A stretch of 64,000 nucleotides of DNA from Sva-07 sp963829585 (GTDB lineage Bacteria; Actinomycetota; Acidimicrobiia; Acidimicrobiales; Ilumatobacteraceae). Below the pieces are notes generated by a model, which saw nothing but the letters and a program-made list of their open reading frames with translations, was not told the DNA's origin and searched no databases. The position numbers and the translations under genes were made by a program. How positions within the stretch are numbered: position 1 is the first letter of the stretch; every line of letters starts with the position of its first letter. Positions 9,640 through 19,875 of this stretch are shown here, in pieces. The DNA is taken from NCBI GenBank assembly GCA_963829585.1, contig CAWHJD010000013.1:1-64000 (forward strand), read 5' to 3'.

Positions 9640-10896
9640 TCAGCGGCCGATGATCCGCGAGAGGTGCTCGGCGAGAAGGTCGGTGAAGCGAGCTGCGAAC
9701 GCTTGCTCGTCGGCGTCGAGGTCCATTGGGCGGGCCGAGTCGGCGATTGCGTCGACGAGTGCCGGCGAATACCTGGCGATGGCCGTCTCGATGACGCCGA
9801 AGTCGATGTACGCCGAAGCGGCGAACCTCTGCCAGTCCTCGACGCCCAAGTACTTGAACTTGCCCTTCTTGTTGATGCGCATCGCGAGCTCCCACTTGTG
9901 CCAGTTCCATTCGGGCATCATGAGGGCCGACGCCACGTCATAGAGCGGCGCCAGGCGGGCGTTGGTACCACTGAGCACCAGTCCGAAGTTCTTGGCGTGC
10001 GCGTCGGTGCCGGCGATCAGCCAGTTGAACACCAGCGCCTGCACGAACCGGTCGACGTCAGCCTCGCCGGCGAACACCGAGCGGATCGAGGTGATGATGT
10101 CGGCCGGGCCGGGGCCGCCGTCTCGCTGATACTTGAGGTCGGGCATCACGCCGAGGGCCTGGCACATGTCGACCTGGTGCAGCCGACGCAGCTCACCGTC
10201 GACGCGACGTCGGTCGTACCGCTCGACGACGAATACCCGCTCGTCGTCGAACCGGGCAAGTTCGGACGAGGCGGCGAGCAGCCCCAGTCGCTGCGCGGCC
10301 TGCAGACACAGGTGCTCGTTGAGGTCGTGATGTGCGATCCCGGGGATCGCCGGCTTGAAGATGTGCGTGGTTGGGATGCGCCCCGACGGTCGTGCCCATC
10401 CATCAGCCGTTCGGTGCAGCGCGAACTTGGTCTGGGCGCCGGCGAGAGAGAAGTGTCCTCCTCGTGCTCCCCCAGGTTGTTGCCAGGTGTAGGGATCGGC
10501 GCGCAGGTCGCGGAGCATCTGGGCGATGTCGGAGGTGGTCAGCGCCTCGAGGTTCCCGGTGTCGAGTTCGCCGACGGCCTCAGCTGGGACGAACTGCACC
10601 GCTCCAGCACAGTCGGAACCGACATGAGCAAGGATGGCGAATGCATTGCGCGGCGACACCCCGAAGAGCCGACCCCAACGATCGAGCACCTGGTCATTGT
10701 CCGGCAGAAGGCCGGCGATGAACGGTGCCACCTCCGCATGGGTGTACTCGCCGCCGGGAACGGTCAGCCTGGGCGACAGTGGCGTCGCATCGGCCGGGTA
10801 CTCCGTGTCGTACGTGTACCGCAGCCGACCGTTGCGGTCTTGGGAGAGCGTTCCGGCGCGGCGCCCGTCGATGAACGTGGCGAGGTCGCGGATCAC
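9640..10896 (-). CDS. hipA: HipA-type serine/threonine kinase toxin
   Basis: HipA kinases phosphorylate a translation component (glutamyl-tRNA synthetase in E. coli) and cause growth arrest. The 418-residue protein has the HipA N-terminal barrel, the nucleotide-loop motif FSLAGAQTKFAL, the lysine strand HIFKPAIPG, the catalytic loop WLIAGTDAHAKNFGL and the metal-binding LAPLYDVASAL. All kinase residues look intact. The GTG start at 10896 overlaps the hipB stop (GTGA), as expected for a toxin translated after its antitoxin. The E. coli target gene, gltX, lies 2.7 kb away here, but that closeness may be coincidence. Confidence 0.92.
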   Translation of the reverse strand: MIRDLATFIDGRRAGTLSQDRNGRLRYTYDTEYPADATPLSPRLTVPGGEYTHAEVAPFIAGLLPDNDQVLDRWGRLFGVSPRNAFAILAHVGSDCAGAVQFVPAEAVGELDTGNLEALTTSDIAQMLRDLRADPYTWQQPGGARGGHFSLAGAQTKFALHRTADGWARPSGRIPTTHIFKPAIPGIAHHDLNEHLCLQAAQRLGLLAASSELARFDDERVFVVERYDRRRVDGELRRLHQVDMCQALGVMPDLKYQRDGGPGPADIITSIRSVFAGEADVDRFVQALVFNWLIAGTDAHAKNFGLVLSGTNARLAPLYDVASALMMPEWNWHKWELAMRINKKGKFKYLGVEDWQRFAASAYIDFGVIETAIARYSPALVDAIADSARPMDLDADEQAFAARFTDLLAEHLSRIIGR

Positions 10897-11154
10897 TCGC
10901 CGGATCCTTGAATGTGGCCGAGCAGGTCGTCGCCTCCCCCGCTGGAGCGCTCGGTGATCGCCAGTTCACCATCCAGGGCAGCGATCACACGGACGACGAT
11001 GCCGATCTCGCCGCGCGGATTGCCACCCTCGAGTGCCACCAACGTCCGTCGGCTGATGCCGGCGCGCACAGCGAGATCGTCCTGCGTCCAGCCCCGCTCC
11101 TTGCGCGGCTCGTCGAATCATTGCTCCGAGCTCGTTCACCGTTCGGACCTTCAT
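10893..11154 (-). CDS. hipB: HipB-type antitoxin/repressor, frameshifted
   Basis: ATG 11154 starts MKVRTVNELGAMIRRA. After an apparent one-base insertion near 11105 the frame continues RKERGWTQDDLAVRAGISRR, a complete Xre-type helix-turn-helix, then TLVALEGGNPRGEIG and a short tail ending at 10893. The 262-base span is one base over a multiple of three, which fits a single insertion. HipB binds HipA and represses the operon. If the frameshift is real, HipA would lose its antidote, which is hard to reconcile with an intact toxin and favours a sequence error. Its operator is described separately. Confidence 0.8.
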
Positions 11155-11224
11155 GATTGAGAGCGTACCTGCACAATCATGAATGCGCAAGCTCGTTCAC
11201 TTTCATGATTGTGCACGAGCTTGC
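11151..11224. promoter_or_regulatory. hipBA operator with interleaved inverted repeats
   Basis: GCACAATCATGAA (11171-11183) is exactly complementary to TTCATGATTGTGC (11202-11214). GCAAGCTCGT (11187-11196) is exactly complementary to ACGAGCTTGC (11215-11224). The two pairs are interleaved in the order A, B, A', B'. The core TCATGATTG also overlaps the hipB start codon (11151-11159), giving three copies in 60 bases. HipB proteins bind paired inverted sites and bend the DNA, so this is very likely the autoregulatory operator. Confidence 0.7.
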
Positions 11225-11292
11225 ACACGCGCTGTTCAACTGCTCGTCAATGCTCCTCGCCGCAGGCGGTGACGCCCAGCAGCTTCCGAACG

Positions 11293-12492
11293 TCACTCCG
11301 CTCCGGGCTCGAGGTTCGTTCCGAGAGCGGCAATGACTGCGGCTGCATGGCGATCCGCCTCTGGCACGAAGTGCGAGTAGACGTTCAGTGTCGTGGCCGC
11401 GTTGCGGTGTCCCAGGCGGCCTGCGACAGTCCGCACGTCGACTCCTGCGCTCAACAACCGTGTCGCGACGTAGTGCCGAAGATCGTGCAGCCTCACGCCC
11501 TCAAGCCCGATGCGCTTGCAGGCCCTACGGAAACGACGTGACACCGAGTCTGGATACCAAGGGGTACGACCTTCGATATCCGCGCTGAAGACGAAACCGT
11601 TGCCGGCCAGCTTCGTGCCACATGCCTGAGCGCGCTCTTCGACGACAGCCTGGTGAGCGACCAGCATCCGGACCGTCTCCGGATCGAGCGCTACCCGCCG
11701 CGCCTGATGGGTCTTGGTGTCCTTCTCGACGAGACCGCTCGGCCCCATCACGACACCTCGGCTGATCGTGACGACCGCCTCGTCGAGATCGAGATCCGGC
11801 CACCGAATCGCGATGACCTCGCTACGCCGAGCACCGGTCATCGCCGACAGCCGAACGAACATCAACAGCTCGGGGTCGCTCTCGGCGATGGCGGCCTGAA
11901 GCCGTCCAACCTCATCTGGAGTCGGTGGCTTGATGTCGGGCGATTGCACCCGCGGCGGCGTCGCCGAGGCGGCAGGGTTCACACCGAGCCAGCCCCATCG
12001 AACGCCCTGAGCCAGTGCACGACGGAGGATTCCGTGAATACGACGGATCGTGGAGGGCGCCAACGGGCGACCACCCTGTCCACCGTCCTTCAGGAGGCGC
12101 TGGTAGTAGCGATCCAAGGATGCGGCGGTGAGCTTGGTCAATCGAACGTCACCAAGCGTCGGGCGCAGGTTCCGCTCGATGAAGCCAGATACCTCCCGCA
12201 CGGTCTTCGGCGAGAAGTCGTTCCGGGCCGCCTCGAACCATCGGTCGAGCAGATCCCCCACAGTCGTCGTGGTCCTCGCCTCGAGCCCGCGCTCTGCACT
12301 GACGACCATCTCGTTGAGCAAGCGCTGCGCTTCGCGCTTCCCGACGCCGCGCACGGACTTTGTCGCATAGCGCTGCTTCCCACTGACCGGGTCGGCACCC
12401 AGATACACCCTGAGCTCCCATGCCGCCCCCCGTTGGCGCATGAATCCCTTCATCGACTTCTCCAGTCTCATCCATTGGCAATCCATTGGCAA
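11293..12492 (-). CDS. int: tyrosine-type site-specific integrase
   Basis: This 390-400 residue recombinase has the arm-binding N-terminus (KGFMRQRGAAWELRVYLG), a SAM-like core-binding domain (about 60-150) and a catalytic domain with the full active site: Arg in TGARRSEVIAIRW, HDLRHYVAT, GHRNAATTLNVY with the nucleophile Tyr. Several in-frame ATGs lie between 12492 and 12435, so the true start is unsettled. The gene starts about 60 bases from the 3' end of tRNA-Glu on the same strand, the classic position for an element that integrates into a tRNA 3' end. Confidence 0.93.
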   Translation of the reverse strand: MPMDCQWMRLEKSMKGFMRQRGAAWELRVYLGADPVSGKQRYATKSVRGVGKREAQRLLNEMVVSAERGLEARTTTTVGDLLDRWFEAARNDFSPKTVREVSGFIERNLRPTLGDVRLTKLTAASLDRYYQRLLKDGGQGGRPLAPSTIRRIHGILRRALAQGVRWGWLGVNPAASATPPRVQSPDIKPPTPDEVGRLQAAIAESDPELLMFVRLSAMTGARRSEVIAIRWPDLDLDEAVVTISRGVVMGPSGLVEKDTKTHQARRVALDPETVRMLVAHQAVVEERAQACGTKLAGNGFVFSADIEGRTPWYPDSVSRRFRRACKRIGLEGVRLHDLRHYVATRLLSAGVDVRTVAGRLGHRNAATTLNVYSHFVPEADRHAAAVIAALGTNLEPGAE

Positions 12493-12512
12493 GAGGAACC
12501 GGAAAACGGAAA

Positions 12513-12534
12513 GAGACCCTCCGGAGAGGGCCTC
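12513..12534 (-). terminator. rho-independent terminator after tRNA-Glu
   Basis: On the minus strand GAGGCCCTC-TCCG-GAGGGTCTC forms a 9-bp stem with one G-U pair and a 4-base loop, followed by TTTCCGTTTTCC. It lies 17 bases past the tRNA-Glu CCA end and ahead of the integrase start. Confidence 0.7.
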
Positions 12535-12550
12535 TGACCTGGTACTTGCT

Positions 12551-12626
12551 TGGCAGCCCGTACGGGATTCGAACCCGTGCCGCCACCTTGAGAGGGTGGT
12601 GTCCTAGGCCACTAGACGAACGGGCC
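12551..12626 (-). tRNA. tRNA-Glu (anticodon CTC)
   Basis: A full cloverleaf is visible on the minus strand: acceptor GGCCCGT pairing with ACGGGCT (terminal G-U), anticodon stem CCACC/GGTGG around loop CTCTCAA, T-loop GGTTCGAATCC, and an encoded CCA (12551-12553). It probably serves as the attachment site of the adjacent integrase. Confidence 0.95.
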
Positions 12627-12715
12627 AAGTAGCGATCGGCAACGTTATCAGCCGGGGTCGTGATCCCACCCGCTCACGGCGCGACTGATTGCCGACTCGA
12701 GCGGAAAACGACGAG

Positions 12716-12754
12716 CGCCGACCCTGGTGCTCGCTGCGTGCGAGCGGGTCGGCG
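12716..12754 (-). terminator. strong two-tier hairpin after tRNA-Gln
   Basis: CGCCGACCC (12716-12724) pairs with GGGTCGGCG (12746-12754) and, inside, GCTCGC pairs with GCGAGC around a 5-base loop. On the minus strand the stem is followed by CTCGTCGTTTTCC, giving a rho-independent terminator 12 bases past the 3' end of tRNA-Gln. Confidence 0.65.
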
Positions 12755-12765
12755 ATCGATCAGAG

Positions 12766-12837
12766 CTGGGGCGAGAGGACTTGAACCCCTAATGACAGTA
12801 CCAGAAACTGCAGTGTTACCAATTACACCACGCCCCA
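12766..12837 (-). tRNA. tRNA-Gln (anticodon CTG)
   Basis: On the minus strand the acceptor TGGGGCG pairs with CGCCCCA, the D-arm is GTGT/ACAC, and the anticodon stem GCAGT/ACTGT surrounds loop TTCTGGT, giving CTG. The T-arm is AGGGG-TTCAAGT-CCTCT. No CCA is encoded. It lies beside tRNA-Glu and close to gltX. Confidence 0.93.
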
Positions 12838-12900
12838 AAGCGTGACGGTCTCACGACCGGTGCGGCACGGAATTGTAGCGGCATCGATGGGTCGGGCCAC

Positions 12901-13590
12901 TCAATCCGTCAGCTCGCTCAGACGATCGAAGCCGATGATCCGCCCGATGGCCACGCCGGCTGCCTCGCCCAACTCTCGGCGGAGTTCCCGAGATCCCGAG
13001 ACCACGGATGTCGGAGTGGGTGACACGTAGGCCTCGAACCCCACGCTCTCGGCGATCAGTCGACTGCGCAAGGCGTGATAGGGATCGGTCACGATCAGCA
13101 CCGACTCGATCTCCTCACCCATCTGAGCTTCGACATTCCTCAACGATTCCCACGTGGTCGATCCCTCACCCTCCGACACGATCACGTCGGCGGGGATGCC
13201 ACGTTCGACGAGATACGCGGCCGACGCGTCGGCCTCGGTGAAGCGATCGCCGGGTTGATTGCCGCCGGTGACGACGACGAGCGGAGCAAGGCCCTGGGGC
13301 CAGAGATCGACGGCGTGATCGAGGCGGGCTGCGAGCTGCGGTGACGGTCGACCGTCGTACTGTGCCGCGCCCATCACCACGATCGCATCGACCGGACGCG
13401 CCTCGTCGGAACGCCCGGTCGACCACACCTGCCAGTACGAGAACGCCAGATAGGCGAGTCCGAGAGCAAGGAGCACACCGGCGATCTGTGCGATGCGTCG
13501 ACCGATCCGGCGGCGCGGCTGCGACGGCGACTGCACCGGCGTGGGATCAATCACCACCGCGGCCTTCGGATCGGGTCCGACATGGCTCAC
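12901..13590 (-). CDS. YdcF family (DUF218) membrane-anchored protein
   Basis: The protein has a basic N-terminus, one transmembrane helix (IAQIAGVLLALGLAYLAFSY) and an extracytoplasmic DUF218 domain. Motifs are AIVVMGAAQYDGRPSP, LVVVTGGNQPGD, SEGEGSTTWESLRN and IVTDPYHALRS, which line the putative active site. DUF218 proteins include SanA/ElyC-like envelope proteins and YdcF; the reaction is not settled. The start overlaps the gltX stop by four bases (ATGA), so the two genes are co-translated. Confidence 0.88.
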   Translation of the reverse strand: MSHVGPDPKAAVVIDPTPVQSPSQPRRRIGRRIAQIAGVLLALGLAYLAFSYWQVWSTGRSDEARPVDAIVVMGAAQYDGRPSPQLAARLDHAVDLWPQGLAPLVVVTGGNQPGDRFTEADASAAYLVERGIPADVIVSEGEGSTTWESLRNVEAQMGEEIESVLIVTDPYHALRSRLIAESVGFEAYVSPTPTSVVSGSRELRRELGEAAGVAIGRIIGFDRLSELTD

Positions 13591-15005
13591 TCGCTTCGGG
13601 CGGCTCGTTCACGTGCGGCGACGAGGCGGCGGATCGTCTCGGAGCGTCCCAGGACTTCCAACGATTCGAACAACGGCGGGCCGACCGAGCGCCCCGTGAC
13701 CGCCACCCTGACCGGTGCCTGCGCCTTGCCGAGCTTCAACTCGTACCGGAGCATCGCGTCCTCGAGTGCGAGCTTCAGACCGTCCGCTGTCCACTCGGCC
13801 AGCGCTTCGTACGCACGGATCACGTCGTCGAGCAGGGGATTCGCCCAATCCGGCGCGAACGCCTTGTCCCACGACGACTCGTCGTAGTCGATCAGCACCC
13901 CGTCGGGCCAGAACAGGAAGTCGATCTTCTCGGGCACGTCCGCGAGCGTCGTCAATCGTTCCTGGATGTGCGGGGCGATCGCCGCGAAACGTGACCGGTC
14001 CCAGTCATCCGGCAACACCGCGCCGGCCCGCTCGACGAACTCGTCGAGCGGCAGCATCCGGATGTAGTCGCCGTTGAACGCGGCGAGCTTCTTGAGGTCG
14101 AAGAACGCCGGTGAGTGGGTGACGTCCTCGAGCCGGAACGCCGCTTCCATCTCGCTCCACGATGCGATCTCGGAGCCCGACTCCTCGGCTCCAGGTGGCG
14201 TCCACCCGAGCGTCATCAGGTAGTTGACCATGGCCTCGGGGAGATACCCCTCGTCGCGGTACTGCTCGAGCGCCACCTTGTCCCGACGTTTCGACAGCTT
14301 CTTTCGTTGCTCGTTCACGAGCACCGGTACGTGCGCCCACTGCGGGGGCTCATGGCCCAGCGCCTGCCACAGCATCTGCTGCTTCGGCGTGTTCGGAAGA
14401 TGCTCCTCCGCCCGCACCACGTGGGTGATCGCCATCTCGATGTCGTCGACCACGTTCGCGATCAGGAACACCGGCGAGCCGTTGCTCCTCAGGAGGACGA
14501 AGTCCTCGATGGTGGAGTTGTCGAACGACACCGGCCCACGCACGAGGTCGTCGACCACGGTGACGCCCGCAGGAACACGGAACCGCAGTACGTGTCCGGG
14601 CGCCGGGCCGAGCCCGCGGTCGCGTGAGTGTCCGTCGTAGCCGGAGAGACCGAGGCTCTTGGCGCGCTCCTGGATCTGCTCGCCGGTCAGGTCGCAGTAG
14701 TAGGCGTCGCCCTGTTCGAACAGTTGCCTGGCGGCGGCGACGTGAGCGGCGGCGAACTCGCTCTGGAAGTGTGGGCCCTCGAAGTGGGGATCATCCGCGG
14801 AGATCCCGATCCAAGCCAGCGCGTCGATGATCCCCTGGGTCCATTCCGGGCGATTGCGGGCCTCGTCGGTGTCCTCGATGCGCAGCACGAACGTGCCGCC
14901 GAGGTGGCGAGCGAGCGCCCAGTTGTACAACGCCGTGCGGGCTCCACCGACGTGGAACGAGCCGGTCGGAGACGGGGCGAAACGGAATCGGGGGCCGCTC
15001 GTCAT
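13587..15005 (-). CDS. gltX: glutamyl-tRNA synthetase
   Basis: This class I aminoacyl-tRNA synthetase has the HIGH-like motif in FAPSPTGSFHVGGARTALYN and the KMSKS-like KLSKRRDKV in the middle. The length of 472 residues is normal for the bacterial discriminating or non-discriminating form. In actinobacteria, which usually lack a glutaminyl-tRNA synthetase, the enzyme charges both tRNA-Glu and tRNA-Gln, and GatCAB then amidates Glu-tRNA-Gln. Both tRNA substrates are encoded just downstream on the same strand. It overlaps ydcF by four bases and starts 68 bases past the glutamate dehydrogenase stop. Confidence 0.96.
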   Translation of the reverse strand: MTSGPRFRFAPSPTGSFHVGGARTALYNWALARHLGGTFVLRIEDTDEARNRPEWTQGIIDALAWIGISADDPHFEGPHFQSEFAAAHVAAARQLFEQGDAYYCDLTGEQIQERAKSLGLSGYDGHSRDRGLGPAPGHVLRFRVPAGVTVVDDLVRGPVSFDNSTIEDFVLLRSNGSPVFLIANVVDDIEMAITHVVRAEEHLPNTPKQQMLWQALGHEPPQWAHVPVLVNEQRKKLSKRRDKVALEQYRDEGYLPEAMVNYLMTLGWTPPGAEESGSEIASWSEMEAAFRLEDVTHSPAFFDLKKLAAFNGDYIRMLPLDEFVERAGAVLPDDWDRSRFAAIAPHIQERLTTLADVPEKIDFLFWPDGVLIDYDESSWDKAFAPDWANPLLDDVIRAYEALAEWTADGLKLALEDAMLRYELKLGKAQAPVRVAVTGRSVGPPLFESLEVLGRSETIRRLVAARERAARSE

Positions 15006-15073
15006 GATGGTACGACGCTACCCGGCGGCCGGCGCCGCCGCCGGTCGATCCGGGTCGGGGCCGCCCTCCACGT

Positions 15074-18000
15074 TCAGGTCGACGGAGGGGCCACTGCAGT
15101 CAGGGTCAGGTTGCGCAGCTGGCGCAACGCCACCGACAAGGTGGTCAGGTCGAAGCTCTCGGCGCGCCTGATCTCGGTGTGCATGGCCAACGCCCGCGCA
15201 ACGGCTCGTTCGTTGGCGGCGATCCATGTCGCCGGCGAGCCTCCCAACCGCATCACATTGCGCGTGAGATCCGCGAGCACCGTCAACAGGTCGTCGCTCA
15301 GCGCTGATCGCGCCTGCTCCTTCCACCGGTCGGATCGAGGAAGCGCGCCCACACCGTCCCACAGCCAGCCGAGGTCGAACGCGTCGAACACCGCCCAGTA
15401 CGCAGTGGCGGCATCGGCGACATTGCACGCCTCGGTGTGGGCGATCTCGACGATGTCGAAACCCGTGTGGATCCATGGCCATCTCGCCGAACGCTCGGCG
15501 AGGGCCGACGGCACACCTGCTGCGACGCGCTCGTTGCGGAGCCGGTCGACGTCGTCACGGACCCGGCCACTCACGACGTGGTCGAGTGAGTCGCAGAGGA
15601 ACGCCATGCCGGCGGAGAAGGTGTCGACGGCCTCGCCGATGTCGAGCGGTGGGCGACGATGACAGAGCAGCCAGAACGTCCCGCGCTCCGTCATTCGTCG
15701 AGCATCGAGGAACAGCGAAATCTGCGTGTCGAGGCTGATCGAACTCCCCAGGTCGTCGATCTCGCGCCACAGGTCGGCGAATCCGAAGATGTCGCGGGAG
15801 GCGATGAACGCACGGGTCACATCGGACACCGACGCACCGGAATCCTCGGTCATGCGATGATCGAACGAGATCCCGGCGAGGTTCACCATGTTGTTCACGA
15901 TGCTCGTCGCCACGATCTCGCGGCGGAGACGATGGGAGCGGATGGCGTCGGGGAAGCGCTCGCGGACGCTGCGTGGGAAGTACGCCATCAGGTCCGACTC
16001 CAACGCGGGGTCGTCGGGGAGGTCGGAGTCGAGCACCTCGACGACGTCGGCGTTCTTCGTGTACGCGATCATCACGGCGAACTCCGGCGCGCGCAGCCCA
16101 CTGCCGATCGCCTGACGTTCGGCGATCTGCTTGTCGGTCGGGAGGAACTCGAGGCGACGATCGAGATAACCCTCGGCTTCGAGGGTGGCGAGGTACCGGG
16201 CGTGCACGTTCACCATCGACAACGACTGTGTGCGCGCGATCATGAGCGCCAGCGTCTGCGCACGGTTGTCGTCGAGCACGAGTTCGACGACGTCGTCGGT
16301 CATCTCGACCAGGAATTCGTTGCGCTGCTTCGCGGTCAGCTCGCCGTCGCGGACGAGTTGGTCGAGCAGCACCTTGAGGTTCACCTCGTGGTCGCTGCAG
16401 TCGACGCCGGCCGAGTTGTCGATCGCGTCGGTGTAGATCAGCCCGCCGTTGATCGCGTACTCCACACGACCCAGCTGCGTCAGGCCGAGGTTGCCGCCTT
16501 CGCCGACGATTCGGGCGCGCAGCTCGCGACCGTTCACTCGCACGGCATCGTTGGCCCTGTCGCCGACATCGGCGTGGCTCTCCGACGAGGCCTTGACATA
16601 CGTGCCGATACCTCCGTTCCACAGCAGGTCGACCGGTGCACGCAGGATCGCCGAGATCAGTTCGTCGGGACGCATCGCGGTCACCGTGTCGTCGATCGCG
16701 ATCACGCGGCGGACCTCGTCGCCGATCGGGATCGACTTGAGTCCGCGGGAGTAGACGCCTCCGCCGGCAGAGATCAACGTGCCGTCGTAGTCGGCCCAGC
16801 TCGATCGCGGCAGCTCGAAGAGGCGGCGGCGTTCGGCGTACGACACCGCCGGGTCCGGATCGGGGTCGATGAACACGTGCCGATGATCGAACGCCGCCAC
16901 GAGCTGGAGGTGATTCGAGAGCAGCATCCCGTTGCCGAAGACATCACCCGACATGTCGCCGATGCCCACGACCGTCAGTCGGTCGGTGTCGACGTCCTTG
17001 CCGATCACACGGGCATGGCGTCGAACACTCTCCCATGCACCACGCGCCGTGATTCCCATCGCCTTGTGGTCGTAGCCGTGACTGCCGCCTGAGGCGAACG
17101 CATCACCGAGCCAGAAGTCGTGGGCGATGGCGATCTCGTTGGCGATGTCGCTGAACGTCGCGGTGCCCTTGTCGGCGGCGACCACGAGATACGGATCGTT
17201 GCCGTCGTAGATCACCATGCCGGGCGGATGTACGACCTGGTCACCGACGACGTTGTCGGTGAGATCGAGGAGAGCCTGCACGAACCTGCGGTAGCGATCG
17301 ATGCCCTCGGACCGCACCGCGTCGCGGTCGGCCTGATCGAGCGGTCGATCCCTTGATCACGAATCCACCCTTGGCTCCGGTCGGCACGATGACGGCGTTC
17401 TTCACCATCTGGGCCTTCACCAGACCGAGCACCTCGGTGCGGAAGTCCTCGGGACGGTCACTCCAACGAATCCCTCCGCGCGCGATGCGGCCGCCGCGCA
17501 GATGAACGCCCTCGACCTTGGCCGAACACACGAAGATCTCGAACTCGGGCCGCGGGAGCGGGACGAACGGGATCTCGCTCGGGCGCAACTTGACGGCGAT
17601 CTCGTCGCGGCCGAGGAAGGCAGTGGTGCGGTCGGTGGCATCGATGAGAGTCAGCAGTGCCCGACAGATCCGGTCGTCGTCGAGGGACGGAACCGCGTCG
17701 AGTTGTTCGAGCACTCGTGCTCGTGCCGTGTCGACGTAGGCGGTTCGGGCGTCAGCGTCGAGGTCGAGCAGCGGGTCGAACCTCGCATCGAACACCTCGG
17801 CGAGCCCCCGGGCGATCGCCGGATGCCGGACGATTGCCGCGGCGACGTACACCGCGCTGAAGGGGAACGTCGCCTGGCGGAGGTACCGGATGTAGGTGCG
17901 CAACACGGCAATCTGTCGCCGGTCGAGTCCGCCGGCGAGCACGAGCCGGTTGAGGGCGTCAGCTTCGATGTCGCCCCGCATCAAGCCGGCAAATGCTCGT

Positions 18001-19765
18001 TGGACCTCGGCGTGCTGATCGTCGGAGATCGTCGGAACGTCCATCACGACGCCGATGTCGTCGAGATGGACGGTGGTGTGTTCACCGGCGAACACGTACG
18101 GGTGCTCCTCGACCGGCGAGAGCCCGAGGTGCTCGAGGAGCGGAATCAGCTCGGCGATCGTGGCCGCCCGGTTGCGCAGGAACACCCGGAAGCGCCAGAA
18201 GTCGTCCAGCGCATCGATCGATCGACTGAACGAGGTCGACATCTCGTCGTGGCCCGACAGCATCGCCTCGACGTGGACGAGATCGCCGACCGCGGCGCTC
18301 GGGCGGACACGGGCTCGGTAATCAGCGGGTACCGACGGACCGACCACCGACCAGACGCGGTGACCCTCGACCTCACCGAGGACGTCGGCGAGCGCCTCGC
18401 GGGCACGCTCACCCCACGTTCTCGACACGTCGTCGACGCTCTCGGCCAGCGGCGAGGGATCAGAGGATGGAGCGGCATGCACCGTCATCGAGATGCGGGC
18501 GAGCGAACTCGTCCCGACGAACGTTTCGAGGTCGCGTGTGTCGCCGCCGTAATGCTCGCGCGACGAGCGCCGCCACCTGCTCCGGCAGTGCGGCCGTGAA
18601 TCGTGACCGGGGGACGTACACGAACACCGTGGTCCACGGCCCGACGGGTTCGGCGACGTCGAAGACCCGCACGATGCGTCGTTCCTGGAGACCGACGATC
18701 TCCTCGACGAGGCGCGTCAGGTCGTCGACGTCGATCTCGAACAGCACGTCGCGCGGCAGCGTCTCGATCACGTTCCTGACCGCCCGGCTCGTGTGGTTCT
18801 CGACCGGCCCGGCCACCCGGTTCACGACGTCGTCGGCGTGCCTCGCGATGACCGGGATCGCGAACGCGCTGTGACGGTACGCGGCGCTGCCGAGCAACCC
18901 GACGAAGCGGACCTCGTCGTCGGATCCCGCCGGGACGCACGGCGATCGCGGTCATTCGAGCCGGCCGGTGGATGTCGGAGACTTCCTCGGTTCGCCAGAT
19001 CACGTACGACGCTCCACCGACGAACGACGGCTGGTCGACGTGGCCGGCGTCGAGGCGCCCTGATCGATACTCACCGAGCAGGCTGTCATCATCGACGACG
19101 AGTCCGGACACCGACTTCCTGTAGGTCGCAGCGCCGAGGAACACGAAGTTCTCGTCGGCCAACCACATCAGGAGCGGATCGCCACCGGCAACCGAACGCA
19201 TCCGCTGCTGCATGGGCCCGAAGTCGGTGACCGCTCGCTGCACACTCTCGATGGCCCGTCGGATCTCGTCTTCGAGGAGCGCACGGATCTCGGGTCCGCA
19301 CCGGTCGATCACGATCAGTGTCCACGCCTCGACCGGGCCGTCGGCGGCAGCGACATCGACCAGCACGCGACGGTCATCACGACGTACACGCAACATCGGA
19401 TGCACGAGCAGGTGGATTCCGAGTTCGTTGCGATCGAGCACCATCCGGACCGAGTCGACGAGGAACGGCGCGTCGTCGGTCACGAACAGGAGCACCGAGC
19501 GATCGGACTCCCAGCCGTCGCGTTCGAGTTCGGGCGACAGGACCTGCACGAGCGTCTCGCCGCGTTGGCGCACCCGACCCAGGTGCAGGTGGGCGACAGC
19601 GGCGGCGTAGGCGAGTTCCAGGCGCCGGGCGCCGGCGTCGTCGTTCGGCATCTCGCGGAAGTACTCGCCGATGAACGAGGCGAGGAGCGGTTCGTCCGGT
19701 CGGCGCTCGACGGCCATCGCCTGCAACCGGTCGATGATGTGGGCCACATCGTTGTGAGCGCTCAT
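15074..19765 (-). CDS. gdh: large NAD-specific glutamate dehydrogenase, three frameshifts
   Basis: The summed product of about 1560 residues matches the large (180-kDa class) NAD-dependent glutamate dehydrogenase, which deaminates glutamate to 2-oxoglutarate. The N-terminal regulatory region starts MSAHNDVAHIIDRLQAMAVE. Catalytic motifs lie in the C-terminal half: NAVIVPTGAKGGFVIK, VVAADKGTATFSDIAN, VVGIGDMSGDVFGNGML, DLLWNGGIGTYVKAS and RIVGEGGNLGLTQLGRVEYA. Frame switches are placed near 18925 (AIAVRPGG to DDEVRFVG), 18556 (VAALVARA to EHYGGDTRDLETF) and 17340 (KGGFVIKGS to LDQADRDAVRSEG). Every piece is well conserved, so sequence error is more likely than decay. ATG 19765 is preceded by CCGGAG. 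Confidence 0.92.
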
Positions 19766-19875
19766 AGGGGTCCAGACTCCGGTCGGAAACGCCGTACCTC
19801 CAACGTAGCCCCGGCCGAGTGGACTTGTGATCACCTCGGCCGTCGACGGCGGCGACACCGCTAGCGTGCAGCTGG

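Noticed and set aside
9361..10911. 516-codon plus-strand frame opposite hipA
   Set aside because: The hipA frame contains every kinase motif, so the antisense frame is spurious.
7165..12626. A left attachment site repeating the tRNA-Glu 3' end
   Set aside because: Scanning for the T-arm and CCA-end sequence gave no convincing second copy, so I do not assert element boundaries.
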